Of a stretch of 11,175 nucleotides of DNA, positions 1-7,123 are shown one piece after another. Origin of the DNA: an uncultured Oscillospiraceae bacterium (GTDB lineage Bacteria; Bacillota; Clostridia; Oscillospirales; Oscillospiraceae). The stretch is taken from assembly GCA_934675115.1 (NCBI GenBank), contig CAKUPH010000069.1, positions 1-11,175 of the forward strand, written 5' to 3'. The notes under the pieces were generated by a model. It did not search any database. It had not been told where the DNA came from and was given only the letters and a program-made list of their open reading frames with translations. Each line of letters starts with the position of its first letter. Position 1 is the first letter of the stretch. The translations under genes were made by a program, and so were the position numbers.

Positions 1-4
1 CTTG

Positions 5-220
5 TCAGGCGCTCTGGCGGCGGTCCTGATGCTCGGGCCGGAAGAGCAGCGTCAGGCACCACAGGGCGGCGACGCCCACCAGCGTGTAGATGATGCGGGC
101 CAGCCACGTGCCGGAGCCGCCGCAGAGGAAGGCCACCAGATCGAAGTTGAACAGGCCGATGGCGCCCCAGTTCAAGCCGCCGACGATGGCCAGCGCCAGC
201 GCGATCTTGTCAAGGATCAT
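5..220 (-). CDS. DUF378 family small membrane protein
   Basis: A 71-residue protein that begins MILDKIALALAIVGGLNWG and continues AIGLFNFDLVAFL. This matches the DUF378 (YuzA-like) family pattern, in which a short N-terminus leads into a GGLNWG turn and a GLFNFDLV segment. Two hydrophobic helices are visible, at about residues 3-30 and 38-62, and the tail is short, charged and probably cytoplasmic. The family has no established biochemical function. The start at 220 is chosen over an upstream in-frame ATG at 244 because AAGGAGG lies at 231-237 on the minus strand, about ten bases ahead of it, and because the family begins at this methionine. The gene lies downstream of the terminator of the Spo0A-like gene, so it needs its own promoter. 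No good sigma-A promoter is seen; a possible sporulation-type one is described in the findings. Confidence 0.85.
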   Translation of the reverse strand: MILDKIALALAIVGGLNWGAIGLFNFDLVAFLCGGSGTWLARIIYTLVGVAALWCLTLLFRPEHQDRRQSA

Positions 221-298
221 GTTGCAAAACCTCCTTAATTGCAATTGCGCAAGGGTAGTTTGCGCGATGCTTTGGGCGGTTATGCTGCGAAATTCTGC

Positions 299-334
299 AA
301 AAAAACGCGCCGGAACAGGCTTCCGGCGCGTTTT
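299..334 (-). terminator. Rho-independent terminator after the Spo0A-like gene
   Basis: A perfect 14-bp inverted repeat (302-315 with 321-334) has a 5-nt loop. On the minus strand it is followed by seven T. It begins 13 bp past the stop codon of the Spo0A C-terminal-domain gene and separates it from the DUF378 gene. Confidence 0.9.
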
Positions 335-346
335 GCAAAAATCGGT

Positions 347-718
347 TCATTCATCCTCCGGCCAAAGGCCGTTGCACTGCATGTAGTAGTCGAGCACATC
401 CAGCATGTCGCCCACGCTGGGCGATACCTGAAGGACGTAGCCCGCCACCTCCTTCAGCCGTTCCGGATCGCCCCGCTTGATGATGGTATCCCGGGCGGAG
501 CGGAGGTTGCGTTCGATGCTCTTGACGCTGGAATCGGGAAAGAGCTCCGCCAGCGCGGGATGGAGCCGCGTGGTGATGGCGTGGATCATGTCCGGCTCCC
601 GGTGGATGAGGTCGAGGGCGCAGACGAACTGGCGCATGCTCAGGTTGGCGCACGTCACGCCCATGGAGCGGACCATGGCCTCCGCCGCCCTGTAACTCCT
701 GCTCTTTTCCATATCCAT
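347..718 (-). CDS. Orphan Spo0A C-terminal-domain DNA-binding protein
   Basis: A 123-residue protein related to the DNA-binding (effector) domain of the sporulation regulator Spo0A, with no receiver domain. Residues ~28-82 follow the Spo0A pattern: a helix MRQFVCALDLIHREPDMIHA, then the stretch ITTRLHPALAELF that corresponds to Spo0A's LYPELAKKF-type segment, then the recognition-helix region SVKSIERNLRSARDTIIKRG (64-83), which parallels Spo0A's TPSRVERAIRHAIE. The remaining ~40 residues look helical and match nothing I know. Without a phosphoacceptor domain it cannot be a classical response regulator. It may bind 0A-box-like DNA or act as a partner or antagonist of Spo0A; this is inference. 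The start at 718 (next in-frame ATG at 712) is preferred over 811 because an extended -10 element lies at 742-750, downstream of the longer start. Only a weak GGGG Shine-Dalgarno is present. A strong terminator follows. Confidence 0.8.
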   Translation of the reverse strand: MDMEKSRSYRAAEAMVRSMGVTCANLSMRQFVCALDLIHREPDMIHAITTRLHPALAELFPDSSVKSIERNLRSARDTIIKRGDPERLKEVAGYVLQVSPSVGDMLDVLDYYMQCNGLWPEDE

Positions 719-741
719 GCCCCATTTCGCCGTTTTTCTGC

Positions 742-750
742 ATAATAGCA
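742..750 (-). promoter_or_regulatory. Possible extended -10 promoter for the Spo0A-like gene
   Basis: The minus strand reads TGCTATTAT, an extended -10 (TGn plus a TATAAT-like hexamer). Transcription would start near 735, about 17 bases ahead of the chosen start codon. No -35 hexamer resembling TTGACA is found at the usual distance. The upstream gene ends in its own terminator, so a promoter somewhere in this gap is expected. Confidence 0.4.
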
Positions 751-819
751 CATTTTGCGCCATTTCCCTTGTTTTCGCCATTCTTCGAACAAATCCGACA
801 GGAACAGACAAATGGCTAT

Positions 820-849
820 AAAAAAGGGACGCCCGGACAGGCGTCCCTT
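820..849 (-). terminator. Rho-independent terminator after the membrane-protein gene
   Basis: A perfect 10-bp inverted repeat, aagggacgcc (824-833) with ggcgtccctt (840-849), has a 6-nt loop. On the minus strand it ends in a run of six T. It lies 17 bp beyond the stop codon of the minus-strand membrane-protein gene. Confidence 0.88.
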
Positions 850-866
850 CGGAAACGCGGAAGAGC

Positions 867-1643
867 TTACATCAGCTTGACGGTGTAGTACACAGCCAGA
901 CAGAACAGCCAGCCGATGAGCGCGAAGATCGCGTAGTAGGCCGAGGCGATGCCGGCGAGCAGCGAGACCAGCAGTACCGCCGCCGTCACCGCACAGGTGA
1001 GGTAGATGGAGGGATACTTGGCTCCGGCGGGCAGGACCTGCAGGAAGCCCAGCTTGCCGCCCCGGCGGCTGAGCAGGAAGGCCAGCGCGGCGGCCGCGGC
1101 CAGACCTACCCACACGGCGGAAAAGCCGCAGTAGGTCATGCGGGGGTGATTCATGTAGATCTGCCGGTACACCCACAGGGCGGTGATGCCCACGCCTACG
1201 AGGATGGTGTTGTAGAAAAACTCACGCTGATACAGGAAGTAGATGGCGGCCAGCACGGCCACGGCCACCGGCAGCACGCACAGGATCTGCATCCCCATGG
1301 TGTTCAGCCCGAAGCACAGCACGGACGCGGCCCACAGCCACAGCATCACGCCGGTGAACACACCGGGGGCCACCAGCTTTTTCCCGCCCTTGAGAGACAG
1401 CAGGAGCCACACCGCTCCCGCGATGGTCAGCACGGCCCCGGCGAACCGGAACACGCCGAAAAAGCTGTTCAGGGCGACCATCAGGCCCACGCCGAAGTCC
1501 GTATAGGAATAGTTGATATAAATACGCCGGAGCACGAACGTCAGGATCTCCAGTACGACAGCGCCGGCCAGCCAAAGCAGCATTTTGTTGAAGGCGGCAT
1601 CTTCCTGCTTGCGCCGCTGGAGCCGCTTTCCCTGTTCGCTCAC
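867..1643 (-). CDS. Polytopic membrane protein of unknown function
   Basis: 258 residues. A charged cytoplasmic-type N-terminus rich in Arg and Lys (GKRLQRRKQED) is followed by about eight hydrophobic helices, roughly at residues 21-40, 52-84 (one long or two short), 91-111, 116-138, 143-161, 172-192, 211-231 and 233-255. Short basic loops (KGGKK at 85-89, SRRGGK at 192-197) suggest inside-facing turns. I see no catalytic motif, transporter signature or known family pattern, so no function is assigned. The start is GTG at 1643: the codon just before it in frame is TGA, so no longer start exists, and AAAGGA lies upstream at suitable spacing. The gene has its own near-consensus promoter (1685-1713) and its own terminator (820-849), so it is probably transcribed alone. 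Confidence 0.82.
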   Translation of the reverse strand: MSEQGKRLQRRKQEDAAFNKMLLWLAGAVVLEILTFVLRRIYINYSYTDFGVGLMVALNSFFGVFRFAGAVLTIAGAVWLLLSLKGGKKLVAPGVFTGVMLWLWAASVLCFGLNTMGMQILCVLPVAVAVLAAIYFLYQREFFYNTILVGVGITALWVYRQIYMNHPRMTYCGFSAVWVGLAAAAALAFLLSRRGGKLGFLQVLPAGAKYPSIYLTCAVTAAVLLVSLLAGIASAYYAIFALIGWLFCLAVYYTVKLM

Positions 1644-1684
1644 TCATCATCAGTCCTTTTGCATTTTTTGAACACGTACATCGT

Positions 1685-1713
1685 AGTATAGCAGATTTCC
1701 GGCCTTTTTGCAA
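1685..1713 (-). promoter_or_regulatory. Sigma-A-type promoter of the membrane-protein gene
   Basis: On the minus strand, TTGCAA (1713-1708) and TATACT (1690-1685) are separated by exactly 17 bp. The expected transcription start near 1678 leaves a ~35-nt leader that contains the AAAGGA ribosome binding site. Confidence 0.78.
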
Positions 1714-1901
1714 CAGCGAAATAAAGAGCAAAATCACGCCGGACTTTTTTCTTAGACGGAGCCGTCAGGAAAAAGTTCCGTTCAAATGAAAAAGTTTCCG
1801 CCCGGTCATTTGCGGAGCCGGGGAAAAGCGGGCGGAGGCGGTTCGGAGAAATATGCCGGGAAAGGGAGGAGACAGCGGGGCGGTTGTGTCTATTTTATTC
1901 A

Positions 1902-1930
1902 TTGCGGAACCATCGGGGATACGATATAAT
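1902..1930 (+). promoter_or_regulatory. Sigma-A-type promoter of the pyr operon
   Basis: TTGCGG (1902-1907) and a perfect TATAAT (1925-1930) are separated by 17 bp. Transcription should start near 1937, only about 30 bases ahead of the proposed pyrC start. That leaves no room for a PyrR-type antiterminator/terminator leader, and none is seen. Confidence 0.8.
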
Positions 1931-1966
1931 AAAACAAATATTAAAATGGAAGGGTGTGGTTTCCCC

Positions 1967-3238
1967 TTGAAGCTGCTGATCCAATACGGCTGGCTGGTGG
2001 ATCCGGCCACGGGACTGAACACCATGGGCAACCTGCTCATCGAGGACGGAAAGATCGCCGCGATTTCCGGCCGCCCCATGACGGCGGACAAGGTCATCGA
2101 CGCGGCGGGGCTGACGGTGGCCCCCGGTCTGGTGGATATGCACGTCCACCTGCGGGAGCCGGGGTTCGAGTACAAGGAGACCATCGAGACGGGCTGTGCC
2201 GCGGCAGCCCACGGCGGCGTCACCACGCTGGTGGCCATGGCGAATACGAACCCGGTGACGGACACGCCGGAGCGGATCGCCGCCATCCGGGACAAGGCGA
2301 AGACTACCGGGGTGAACGTGCTGCCCGTGGGCGCCGTCACCGTGGGCATGAAGGGTGAACAGCTCACCGACTTCGCCGCCCTGAAGGCGGCGGGGGCTCC
2401 CGCCCTGTCCGACGACGGCGTGCCGATGCAGGACGAGGAGCTGTTCCGTCAGGCGTTTCTGAAGGCCAAAGAGCTGGGTATGGTCATCCTCGACCACTGT
2501 GAGGACAAGGACCTTGTGCAGAACTACGCCGTCAACGCCGGGCCGGTGGCGGAGGCGCTGGGCCTGCCCGGCCGCCCGGCCATCGCGGAGGAGATGCAGG
2601 TGGAGCGGGACGCCCGCCTTGCGGAGGAGACCGGGGCCCACGTCCACATCTGCCACATCTCCACGGCGAAGAGCGTGGACATCGTCCGCCAGGCGAAAAA
2701 GCGGGGCGTGCAGATCACCTGCGAGACCTGCCCCCAGTACTTCACCCTCACCGAGCGGGAGGTGCTGGCTCAGGGCAGCATGGCCCGGGTGAACCCGCCC
2801 CTGCGCACCGACGCGGACGTGGCCGCCATTCTGGAGGGCCTGCGGGACGGCACCATCGACGCCATCGTCACCGACCACGCCCCCCACTCCGCCGAGGAGA
2901 AGGCCCGGCCCCTGCCCGACGCGCCCAGCGGCATGGTGGGGCTGGAGACGTCGCTGGCTCTGTCACTGACGGCGCTGTACCACAGCGGCAAGCTGCCCCT
3001 GCCGTGGGTCATCGCCAAGATGTCCGCCGCGCCGTCCATCATTCTGGGCATCAGCAAGGGGACGCTGGCGGTGGGAGCGGACGCGGATCTGGTCATCTTC
3101 GACGAGGACGAGGAGTGGACCATCGACCCGGCGCAGTTCAGGTCCAAGGGCCGCAACACCCCCTTTGCGGGACGTAAAGTCAAAGGCAAAGTCAAATATA
3201 CCATTTCCGGCGGAACTATTATTTATCAGGAGGGCTGA
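1967..3238 (+). CDS. pyrC: Dihydroorotase (PyrC)
   Basis: Catalyses the reversible cyclisation of carbamoyl-aspartate to dihydroorotate, the third step of UMP synthesis, in the cytoplasm. From the proposed start the protein has 423 residues, the normal length for type I dihydroorotase. It begins KLLIQYGWLVDPATG, as the family does. The metal-binding motif HVHLREPG is at 59-66. MANTNPVTD at 91-99 corresponds to the usual MPNTNP. SDDGVPM at 148-154 carries the Asp expected to bridge the metals in this class. ILDHCED, HICHIST and VTDHAPHS supply further metal and active-site residues. The start is uncertain. The open frame reaches back to 1853, but that lies upstream of the promoter. TTG at 1967 fits the family N-terminus and has GGAAGGG 12 bases ahead; ATG at 1946 would sit ~9 bases from the transcript end with no ribosome binding site. 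First gene of the pyr operon; pyrF follows after 2 bp. Confidence 0.95.
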   Translation: MKLLIQYGWLVDPATGLNTMGNLLIEDGKIAAISGRPMTADKVIDAAGLTVAPGLVDMHVHLREPGFEYKETIETGCAAAAHGGVTTLVAMANTNPVTDTPERIAAIRDKAKTTGVNVLPVGAVTVGMKGEQLTDFAALKAAGAPALSDDGVPMQDEELFRQAFLKAKELGMVILDHCEDKDLVQNYAVNAGPVAEALGLPGRPAIAEEMQVERDARLAEETGAHVHICHISTAKSVDIVRQAKKRGVQITCETCPQYFTLTEREVLAQGSMARVNPPLRTDADVAAILEGLRDGTIDAIVTDHAPHSAEEKARPLPDAPSGMVGLETSLALSLTALYHSGKLPLPWVIAKMSAAPSIILGISKGTLAVGADADLVIFDEDEEWTIDPAQFRSKGRNTPFAGRKVKGKVKYTISGGTIIYQEG

Positions 3239-3240
3239 CC

Positions 3241-4164
3241 ATGTCGTTCGATATTCTTCAGGAGAAGATCAGAGAGAAAAAGAATCCCACGGTGGCCGGG
3301 CTGGACGCCCGGATCGAGTATGTCCCCGCCCACATCCAGAAACGGAGCTATGAGGAGTTCGGCGAGACGCTGGCCGGCGCGGCGGACGCGGTGTGGCAGT
3401 TTAACCGCGGCCTCATCGACGCGCTGTATGACGTGGTGCCCGCGGTGAAGCCTCAGGCGGCCTATTACGAAAATCTGGGCTGGGCCGGCATGGTGACCAT
3501 GGAAAAGACCATCCGCTACGCGCAGGAGAAGGGCCTGTACGTCATCGCCGACATCAAGCGGGGTGACATCGGCACCACCGCCACCGCCTATGCCGAGGCG
3601 TGGCTGGGCGTGACGAAGGTGGGGGGCAGGGAGTACCCCGTGTTCGATGCCGACTGCGTCACCCTCAACGGCTACATGGGCTCCGACGCAATCAAGCCAT
3701 TCCTCGACCAGTGCACGGCCCGGAACAAGTCCGCCTTCGTGCTGGCCAAGACCTCCAACCCCTCGTCCATGGAGTTTCAGGACATGGTGGCGGGGGACCG
3801 GGTGGTGTACGCCGTCATGGGCGACCTCATCGAGCGCTGGGGCCGGGATACCGCCGGAAAGTACGGCTATCAGGCGCTGGGCGCGGTGGTTGGCGCCACC
3901 CATCCCACGGTGCTGCGGGAGCTGCGCCGCCGCCTGCCCCACACCTTCTTCCTTGTGCCGGGCTACGGTGCGCAGGGCGGCACCGCCGCCGACGTGCGCT
4001 ACGCCTTTGACGAGCTGGGCCGGGGGGCCATCATCAACGCCTCCCGCTCCATCATGTGCGCGTGGAAAAAAACCGGGAAGGACGGCGAGGACTATCAGGA
4101 GGCCGCCCGGGCCGCCGCCGAGCAGATGCGGGACGAGCTGAAGGAGTACATCACGGTTCTGTAA
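3241..4164 (+). CDS. pyrF: Orotidine 5'-phosphate decarboxylase (PyrF, long group)
   Basis: Decarboxylates OMP to UMP, the last step of de novo pyrimidine synthesis. The 307-residue length and the sequence mark the longer bacterial group (often called type 2) rather than the ~230-residue type. Landmarks: GLDAR at 20-24, VKPQAAYYENLG at 69-80 and the catalytic Lys/Asp motif DIKRGDIG at 104-111, followed by the TATAYAEAWLG segment and a VTLNGYMGSDAI segment. Near the C-terminus, VPGYGAQGG and the phosphate-binding region INASRSIM are intact. The ATG has AGGAGG shortly before it, within the end of pyrC, and starts 2 bp after the pyrC stop, so translation is probably coupled. pyrK follows after 48 bp; that gap holds a 5-bp hairpin (4175-4179 with 4186-4190), too weak to be a terminator. 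Confidence 0.95.
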   Translation: MSFDILQEKIREKKNPTVAGLDARIEYVPAHIQKRSYEEFGETLAGAADAVWQFNRGLIDALYDVVPAVKPQAAYYENLGWAGMVTMEKTIRYAQEKGLYVIADIKRGDIGTTATAYAEAWLGVTKVGGREYPVFDADCVTLNGYMGSDAIKPFLDQCTARNKSAFVLAKTSNPSSMEFQDMVAGDRVVYAVMGDLIERWGRDTAGKYGYQALGAVVGATHPTVLRELRRRLPHTFFLVPGYGAQGGTAADVRYAFDELGRGAIINASRSIMCAWKKTGKDGEDYQEAARAAAEQMRDELKEYITVL

Positions 4165-4212
4165 AACCCATAAGGCGGCCATGATGCCGCTGGAGAAAGG
4201 GCGTAAAATAGG

Positions 4213-4986
4213 ATGAAGGTAGAAAATAACTGCAAGGTGCTGGAGATGACCCGGCTGTCCTCCGGCGCGTGGTCCATGACGCTGGAGACGGAGGGACTGA
4301 CGGGCCAGATCGCCATGCCGGGCCAGTTCGTGCACATCAAGTGCGGCCACAGCCGCCTGCTGCGGCGGCCCATTTCCATCTGCAACTGGGCGGAGCAGCG
4401 GGAGCTGCTGCGGCTGGTGTTCGAGGTCCGGGGGGAGGGCACGGAGTGGCTGGCCCGCCGGGAGGTGGGCGACACGGTGGACGTCCTCGGCCCGCTGGGC
4501 CATGGCTTTCAGATGGAGAAGGGCGGGAAATACCTGCTGGTGGGCGGCGGAATCGGCGTGCCCCCCATGCTGGGCTGCGCCGTCCACGGCGGCGGGGAGA
4601 GCACCGCGGTGCTGGGCTTCCGGTCGGCGAAGAACGTGATGCTGCTGGAGGAGTTCAGCAAGGCATGCTCCGGCGGGGTGCGCATTGCCACCGACGACGG
4701 CACGCTGGGCCACCACGGCTTTGTGGACGCGCTGGTGCGGCAGGAGCTGGGAAAGGACAGCGGCTATACGGCGGTGCTGGCCTGCGGGCCGAAGCCCATG
4801 CTGAAGAGCGTGTACCGGGCGGCGTCGGACTTCGGCGTGCCCTGTCAGGTGTCCATGGAAGAGCGGATGGGCTGCGGCGTGGGCGCGTGCCTTGTGTGCG
4901 CGTGCAAAACGGCGGACGGCTCCATGAAGCACGTCTGCAAGGACGGCCCTGTATTTGACGCCCGGGAGGTGGACTGGGATGAGTAA
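4213..4986 (+). CDS. pyrK: Dihydroorotate dehydrogenase electron-transfer subunit (PyrK)
   Basis: FAD and [2Fe-2S] subunit that passes electrons from the FMN of PyrD to NAD+ in class 1B dihydroorotate dehydrogenase. 257 residues, normal for the family. The N-terminal ferredoxin-reductase-like barrel (~1-100) carries the flavin-binding motif RRPISICN at 51-58. The nucleotide-binding half opens with GGGIGVPPM at 111-119. The C-terminal iron-sulphur site is complete, with Cys at 221, 226, 229 and 242 (C-x4-C-x2-C-x12-C). A ribosome binding site of modest quality (GGAGAAAGGG) lies ~11 bases upstream of the ATG. The last bases overlap pyrD, as expected for two subunits made in equal amounts. Confidence 0.95.
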   Translation: MKVENNCKVLEMTRLSSGAWSMTLETEGLTGQIAMPGQFVHIKCGHSRLLRRPISICNWAEQRELLRLVFEVRGEGTEWLARREVGDTVDVLGPLGHGFQMEKGGKYLLVGGGIGVPPMLGCAVHGGGESTAVLGFRSAKNVMLLEEFSKACSGGVRIATDDGTLGHHGFVDALVRQELGKDSGYTAVLACGPKPMLKSVYRAASDFGVPCQVSMEERMGCGVGACLVCACKTADGSMKHVCKDGPVFDAREVDWDE

Positions 4987-5896
4987 GGTGGATATGTCTG
5001 TCAATCTGGCGGGAATGACCATGAAGAACCCGGTGGTGGTAGCCTCCGGCACCTTCGGCTTCGGCCGGGAGTACGGGCAGTTCTACGACCTGTCCGAGCT
5101 GGGCGGCATCTGCGTCAAGGGTCTCACTGCCCAGCGGCGGGAGGGCAACCCCGCCCCCCGCATCGCGGAGACCCCCATGGGCATCCTCAACTCCGTGGGC
5201 CTTCAGAACCCCGGCGTGGACGCCTTTATCGAAACGGAGCTGCCCTTCCTGCGGCAGTACGACGTGAAGGTCATCGCCAACATCTCCGGCAATACGCCGG
5301 AGGAGTACGGCGTCATGTGCGAAAAGCTGTCGGCGGCGGGCATTGATATGATCGAGGTCAACATCTCCTGCCCCAACGTAAAGGCGGGCGGCCTTGCCTA
5401 CGGCACGAAGCCGGAGCTGGCCGCCGAGGTGACGGAGACGGCCAAGCGGCACGCCTCTGTGCCCGTGATGGTGAAGCTGTCCCCCAACGTCACCGACATC
5501 ACCGAGATCGCCCGGGCGGTGGAGGGCGCGGGGGCGGATGCCCTGTCCCTCATCAACACCCTGCGCGGCATGCGCATCGATGTGAACACCGGACGCCCGG
5601 TGCTGAAGATGAACACTGGCGGACTGTCCGGCCCCGCCGTGCTGCCGGTGGCGGTGCGGATGGTTTGGGAGGTCGCCAACGCCGTCAAGCTGCCCATTCT
5701 GGGCATGGGCGGCGTCGCTAAAGGTGAGGACGCGGCCCAGCTCATGCTGGCGGGCGCGTCCGCCGTGGCGGTGGGCACCGCCCTGTTTGCCGACCCCTTC
5801 GCCCCCATCAAGGTGCGGGACGGGCTGGAAGCCATCGCGGAGCGGAAGGGGCTGGACCGGGTGTCCGGCCTTACCGGCGGGGTAAAGGTCTGGTAA
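4979..5896 (+). CDS. pyrD: Dihydroorotate dehydrogenase catalytic subunit, class 1B (PyrD)
   Basis: Oxidises dihydroorotate to orotate with FMN and works with PyrK, so NAD+ is the final acceptor; this suits an anaerobe without a quinone-linked enzyme. 305 residues forming a TIM barrel. Visible motifs: NPVVVASGTFGFG at 17-29, KGLTAQRREGNPAPR at 47-61, the substrate-binding NSVGLQNPG at 71-79 and the active-site NISCPNVKAGG at 128-138, with Cys131 as the class 1 catalytic base. The C-terminal LPILGMGGVAKGEDA and VGTALF segments bind the FMN phosphate. The start at 4979 is chosen because GGGAGGTG lies just ahead of it and because it gives the family N-terminus; an in-frame ATG at 4955 would only add residues without a family match. 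It overlaps the pyrK stop by 8 bp, so translation is coupled. Confidence 0.95.
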   Translation: MSKVDMSVNLAGMTMKNPVVVASGTFGFGREYGQFYDLSELGGICVKGLTAQRREGNPAPRIAETPMGILNSVGLQNPGVDAFIETELPFLRQYDVKVIANISGNTPEEYGVMCEKLSAAGIDMIEVNISCPNVKAGGLAYGTKPELAAEVTETAKRHASVPVMVKLSPNVTDITEIARAVEGAGADALSLINTLRGMRIDVNTGRPVLKMNTGGLSGPAVLPVAVRMVWEVANAVKLPILGMGGVAKGEDAAQLMLAGASAVAVGTALFADPFAPIKVRDGLEAIAERKGLDRVSGLTGGVKVW

Positions 5897-5935
5897 GCGG
5901 GAGATCAGCAATACATATTTGAAAGCAGGTACTCT

Positions 5936-7114
5936 ATGACCACGGTTTATCTGATCCGCCACGCGGAGGCGGAGGGAAATGTATATCATCGGTTCCACGG
6001 CTGGTACAACAGCGTCATCACAGGCAACGGCTGCCGCCAGATCGAGGCGCTGTCCCGGCGGTTCGCCGGGGAGCACATCGACGCGGTGTATTCCAGCGAT
6101 CTGTTCCGCACCATGACCACCGCCCGGGCCATTTATCAGCCCCGGGGGCTGGAGCTGCGCACCGACCCGGACCTCCGGGAGATCGGCGGCGGCGTGTGGG
6201 AGGACCGAACCTGGGGTCAGCTCCACCGGGACAGCGCTGCCTCGCTGGACGCCTTCAACCGGGCGGACCCGGCGTGGCACGTGCAGGGCAGCGAGACCTA
6301 CGGCGCGGTGCAGATGCGGATGACCGCCGCCCTCCGGCGGATCGCCGCCGCCCACGAGGGGCAGACGGCGGCGGTGTTCTCCCACGGGACGGCCATCCGG
6401 ACGGCGCTTGCAAAGCTGTACGGCTATCCGCTGGATCAGATCGACCGGGTGCCCCACGGGGACAACACCTGCGTATCCAAGCTGCTGTTCGACGGCGATG
6501 CCGTGACGGTGGAGTACATCAACGACAACAGCCATTTGGGCGAGTTAACGACGCTGGGCCGCCAGACGTGGTGGAAGGAGGACGGCGTGGCCGATTACGG
6601 GAAGTACAATCTGTGGTTCCGTCCGCTGGACTTCAAAACGGAGAGCAAGCTCTACTTCGAGGCCCGGCAGGAGGCGTGGAAGACCATCCACCACACCATG
6701 CAGGGCTTCAACGGCTACGGCTTTCTCCGGGACGCGGAGGATCAGAGCCGTTATGACGGCCGCAGCGTGATGGTGGCCATGCGGGAGGACACACCGGCGG
6801 GGGTGCTCCAGCTGGACATGCGCCGGGACTCGGACAAGGGTGTGGGCGGTATCCCGTTTTTCTACCTGACGCCGGAGGCCCGGGCCCACGGGCTGGGTAT
6901 CCAGCTGCTGGGGCAGGCGGTGGGCACCTACCGGCCCATGGGGCGGGAGTATCTCCGCCTGCGCTGCGCGCCGGAAAACGACCGCGCCCGGCGGTTTTAC
7001 GAAAAGAACGGCTTCCGGAAGATCGGCGAGGAGGCCGGCGGCCTCGGCTCGCTGGACGTGCTGGAGAAGTATTTCGGCTATGAAGCCCGGGACCTGCATC
7101 TGGAAAATGTATAA
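5936..7114 (+). CDS. Histidine phosphatase-GNAT acetyltransferase fusion protein
   Basis: 392 residues in two domains. Residues 1-~205 form a phosphoglycerate-mutase-like histidine phosphatase: RHAE at 8-11 with His9 as the expected phospho-acceptor, Arg58 in the SSDLFRTMTTA segment, the acid in LREIGGG (Glu82), and the second catalytic His at 150 in FSHGTAIR. Residues ~222-380 are a GNAT acyltransferase: the acetyl-CoA pyrophosphate loop R-A-H-G-L-G is at 316-321, followed by ENDRARRFYEKNGF at 347-360, typical of the last GNAT motif. All key residues are present in both halves, so both could be active; substrates cannot be read from the sequence. The gene starts 39 bp after pyrD with no terminator between, so it is probably the last gene of the pyr operon; its own ribosome binding site (GCAGG) is weak. 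Sequencing error is an unlikely cause of the fusion, since the frame is open and both domains are whole. Confidence 0.88.
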   Translation: MTTVYLIRHAEAEGNVYHRFHGWYNSVITGNGCRQIEALSRRFAGEHIDAVYSSDLFRTMTTARAIYQPRGLELRTDPDLREIGGGVWEDRTWGQLHRDSAASLDAFNRADPAWHVQGSETYGAVQMRMTAALRRIAAAHEGQTAAVFSHGTAIRTALAKLYGYPLDQIDRVPHGDNTCVSKLLFDGDAVTVEYINDNSHLGELTTLGRQTWWKEDGVADYGKYNLWFRPLDFKTESKLYFEARQEAWKTIHHTMQGFNGYGFLRDAEDQSRYDGRSVMVAMREDTPAGVLQLDMRRDSDKGVGGIPFFYLTPEARAHGLGIQLLGQAVGTYRPMGREYLRLRCAPENDRARRFYEKNGFRKIGEEAGGLGSLDVLEKYFGYEARDLHLENV

Positions 7115-7123
7115 GGTATAAGC

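Noticed and set aside
236..266. TTGCGC repeats and small palindromes before the DUF378 gene as an operator
   Set aside because: The units are only six bases long and the spacing pattern is not clearly symmetrical, so chance is likely.
719..811. A longer start for the Spo0A-like gene at 811
   Set aside because: The extra residues match nothing in the Spo0A domain, and the extended -10 element at 742-750 lies inside this stretch.
1853..1966. A 38-codon N-terminal extension of pyrC from an ATG at 1853
   Set aside because: It lies upstream of, and across, the near-consensus promoter at 1902-1930, has no family match, and family members begin at KLLI.
4175..4190. A hairpin between pyrF and pyrK as an intra-operon terminator
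   Set aside because: The stem is only 5 bp and has no T-run; at most it affects mRNA stability.
3226..5052. A long minus-strand open frame opposite pyrF and pyrK (608 codons)
   Set aside because: It is antisense to clear pyr genes, has a His/Ala/Gly-rich composition and shows no recognisable domain; a GC-rich shadow.
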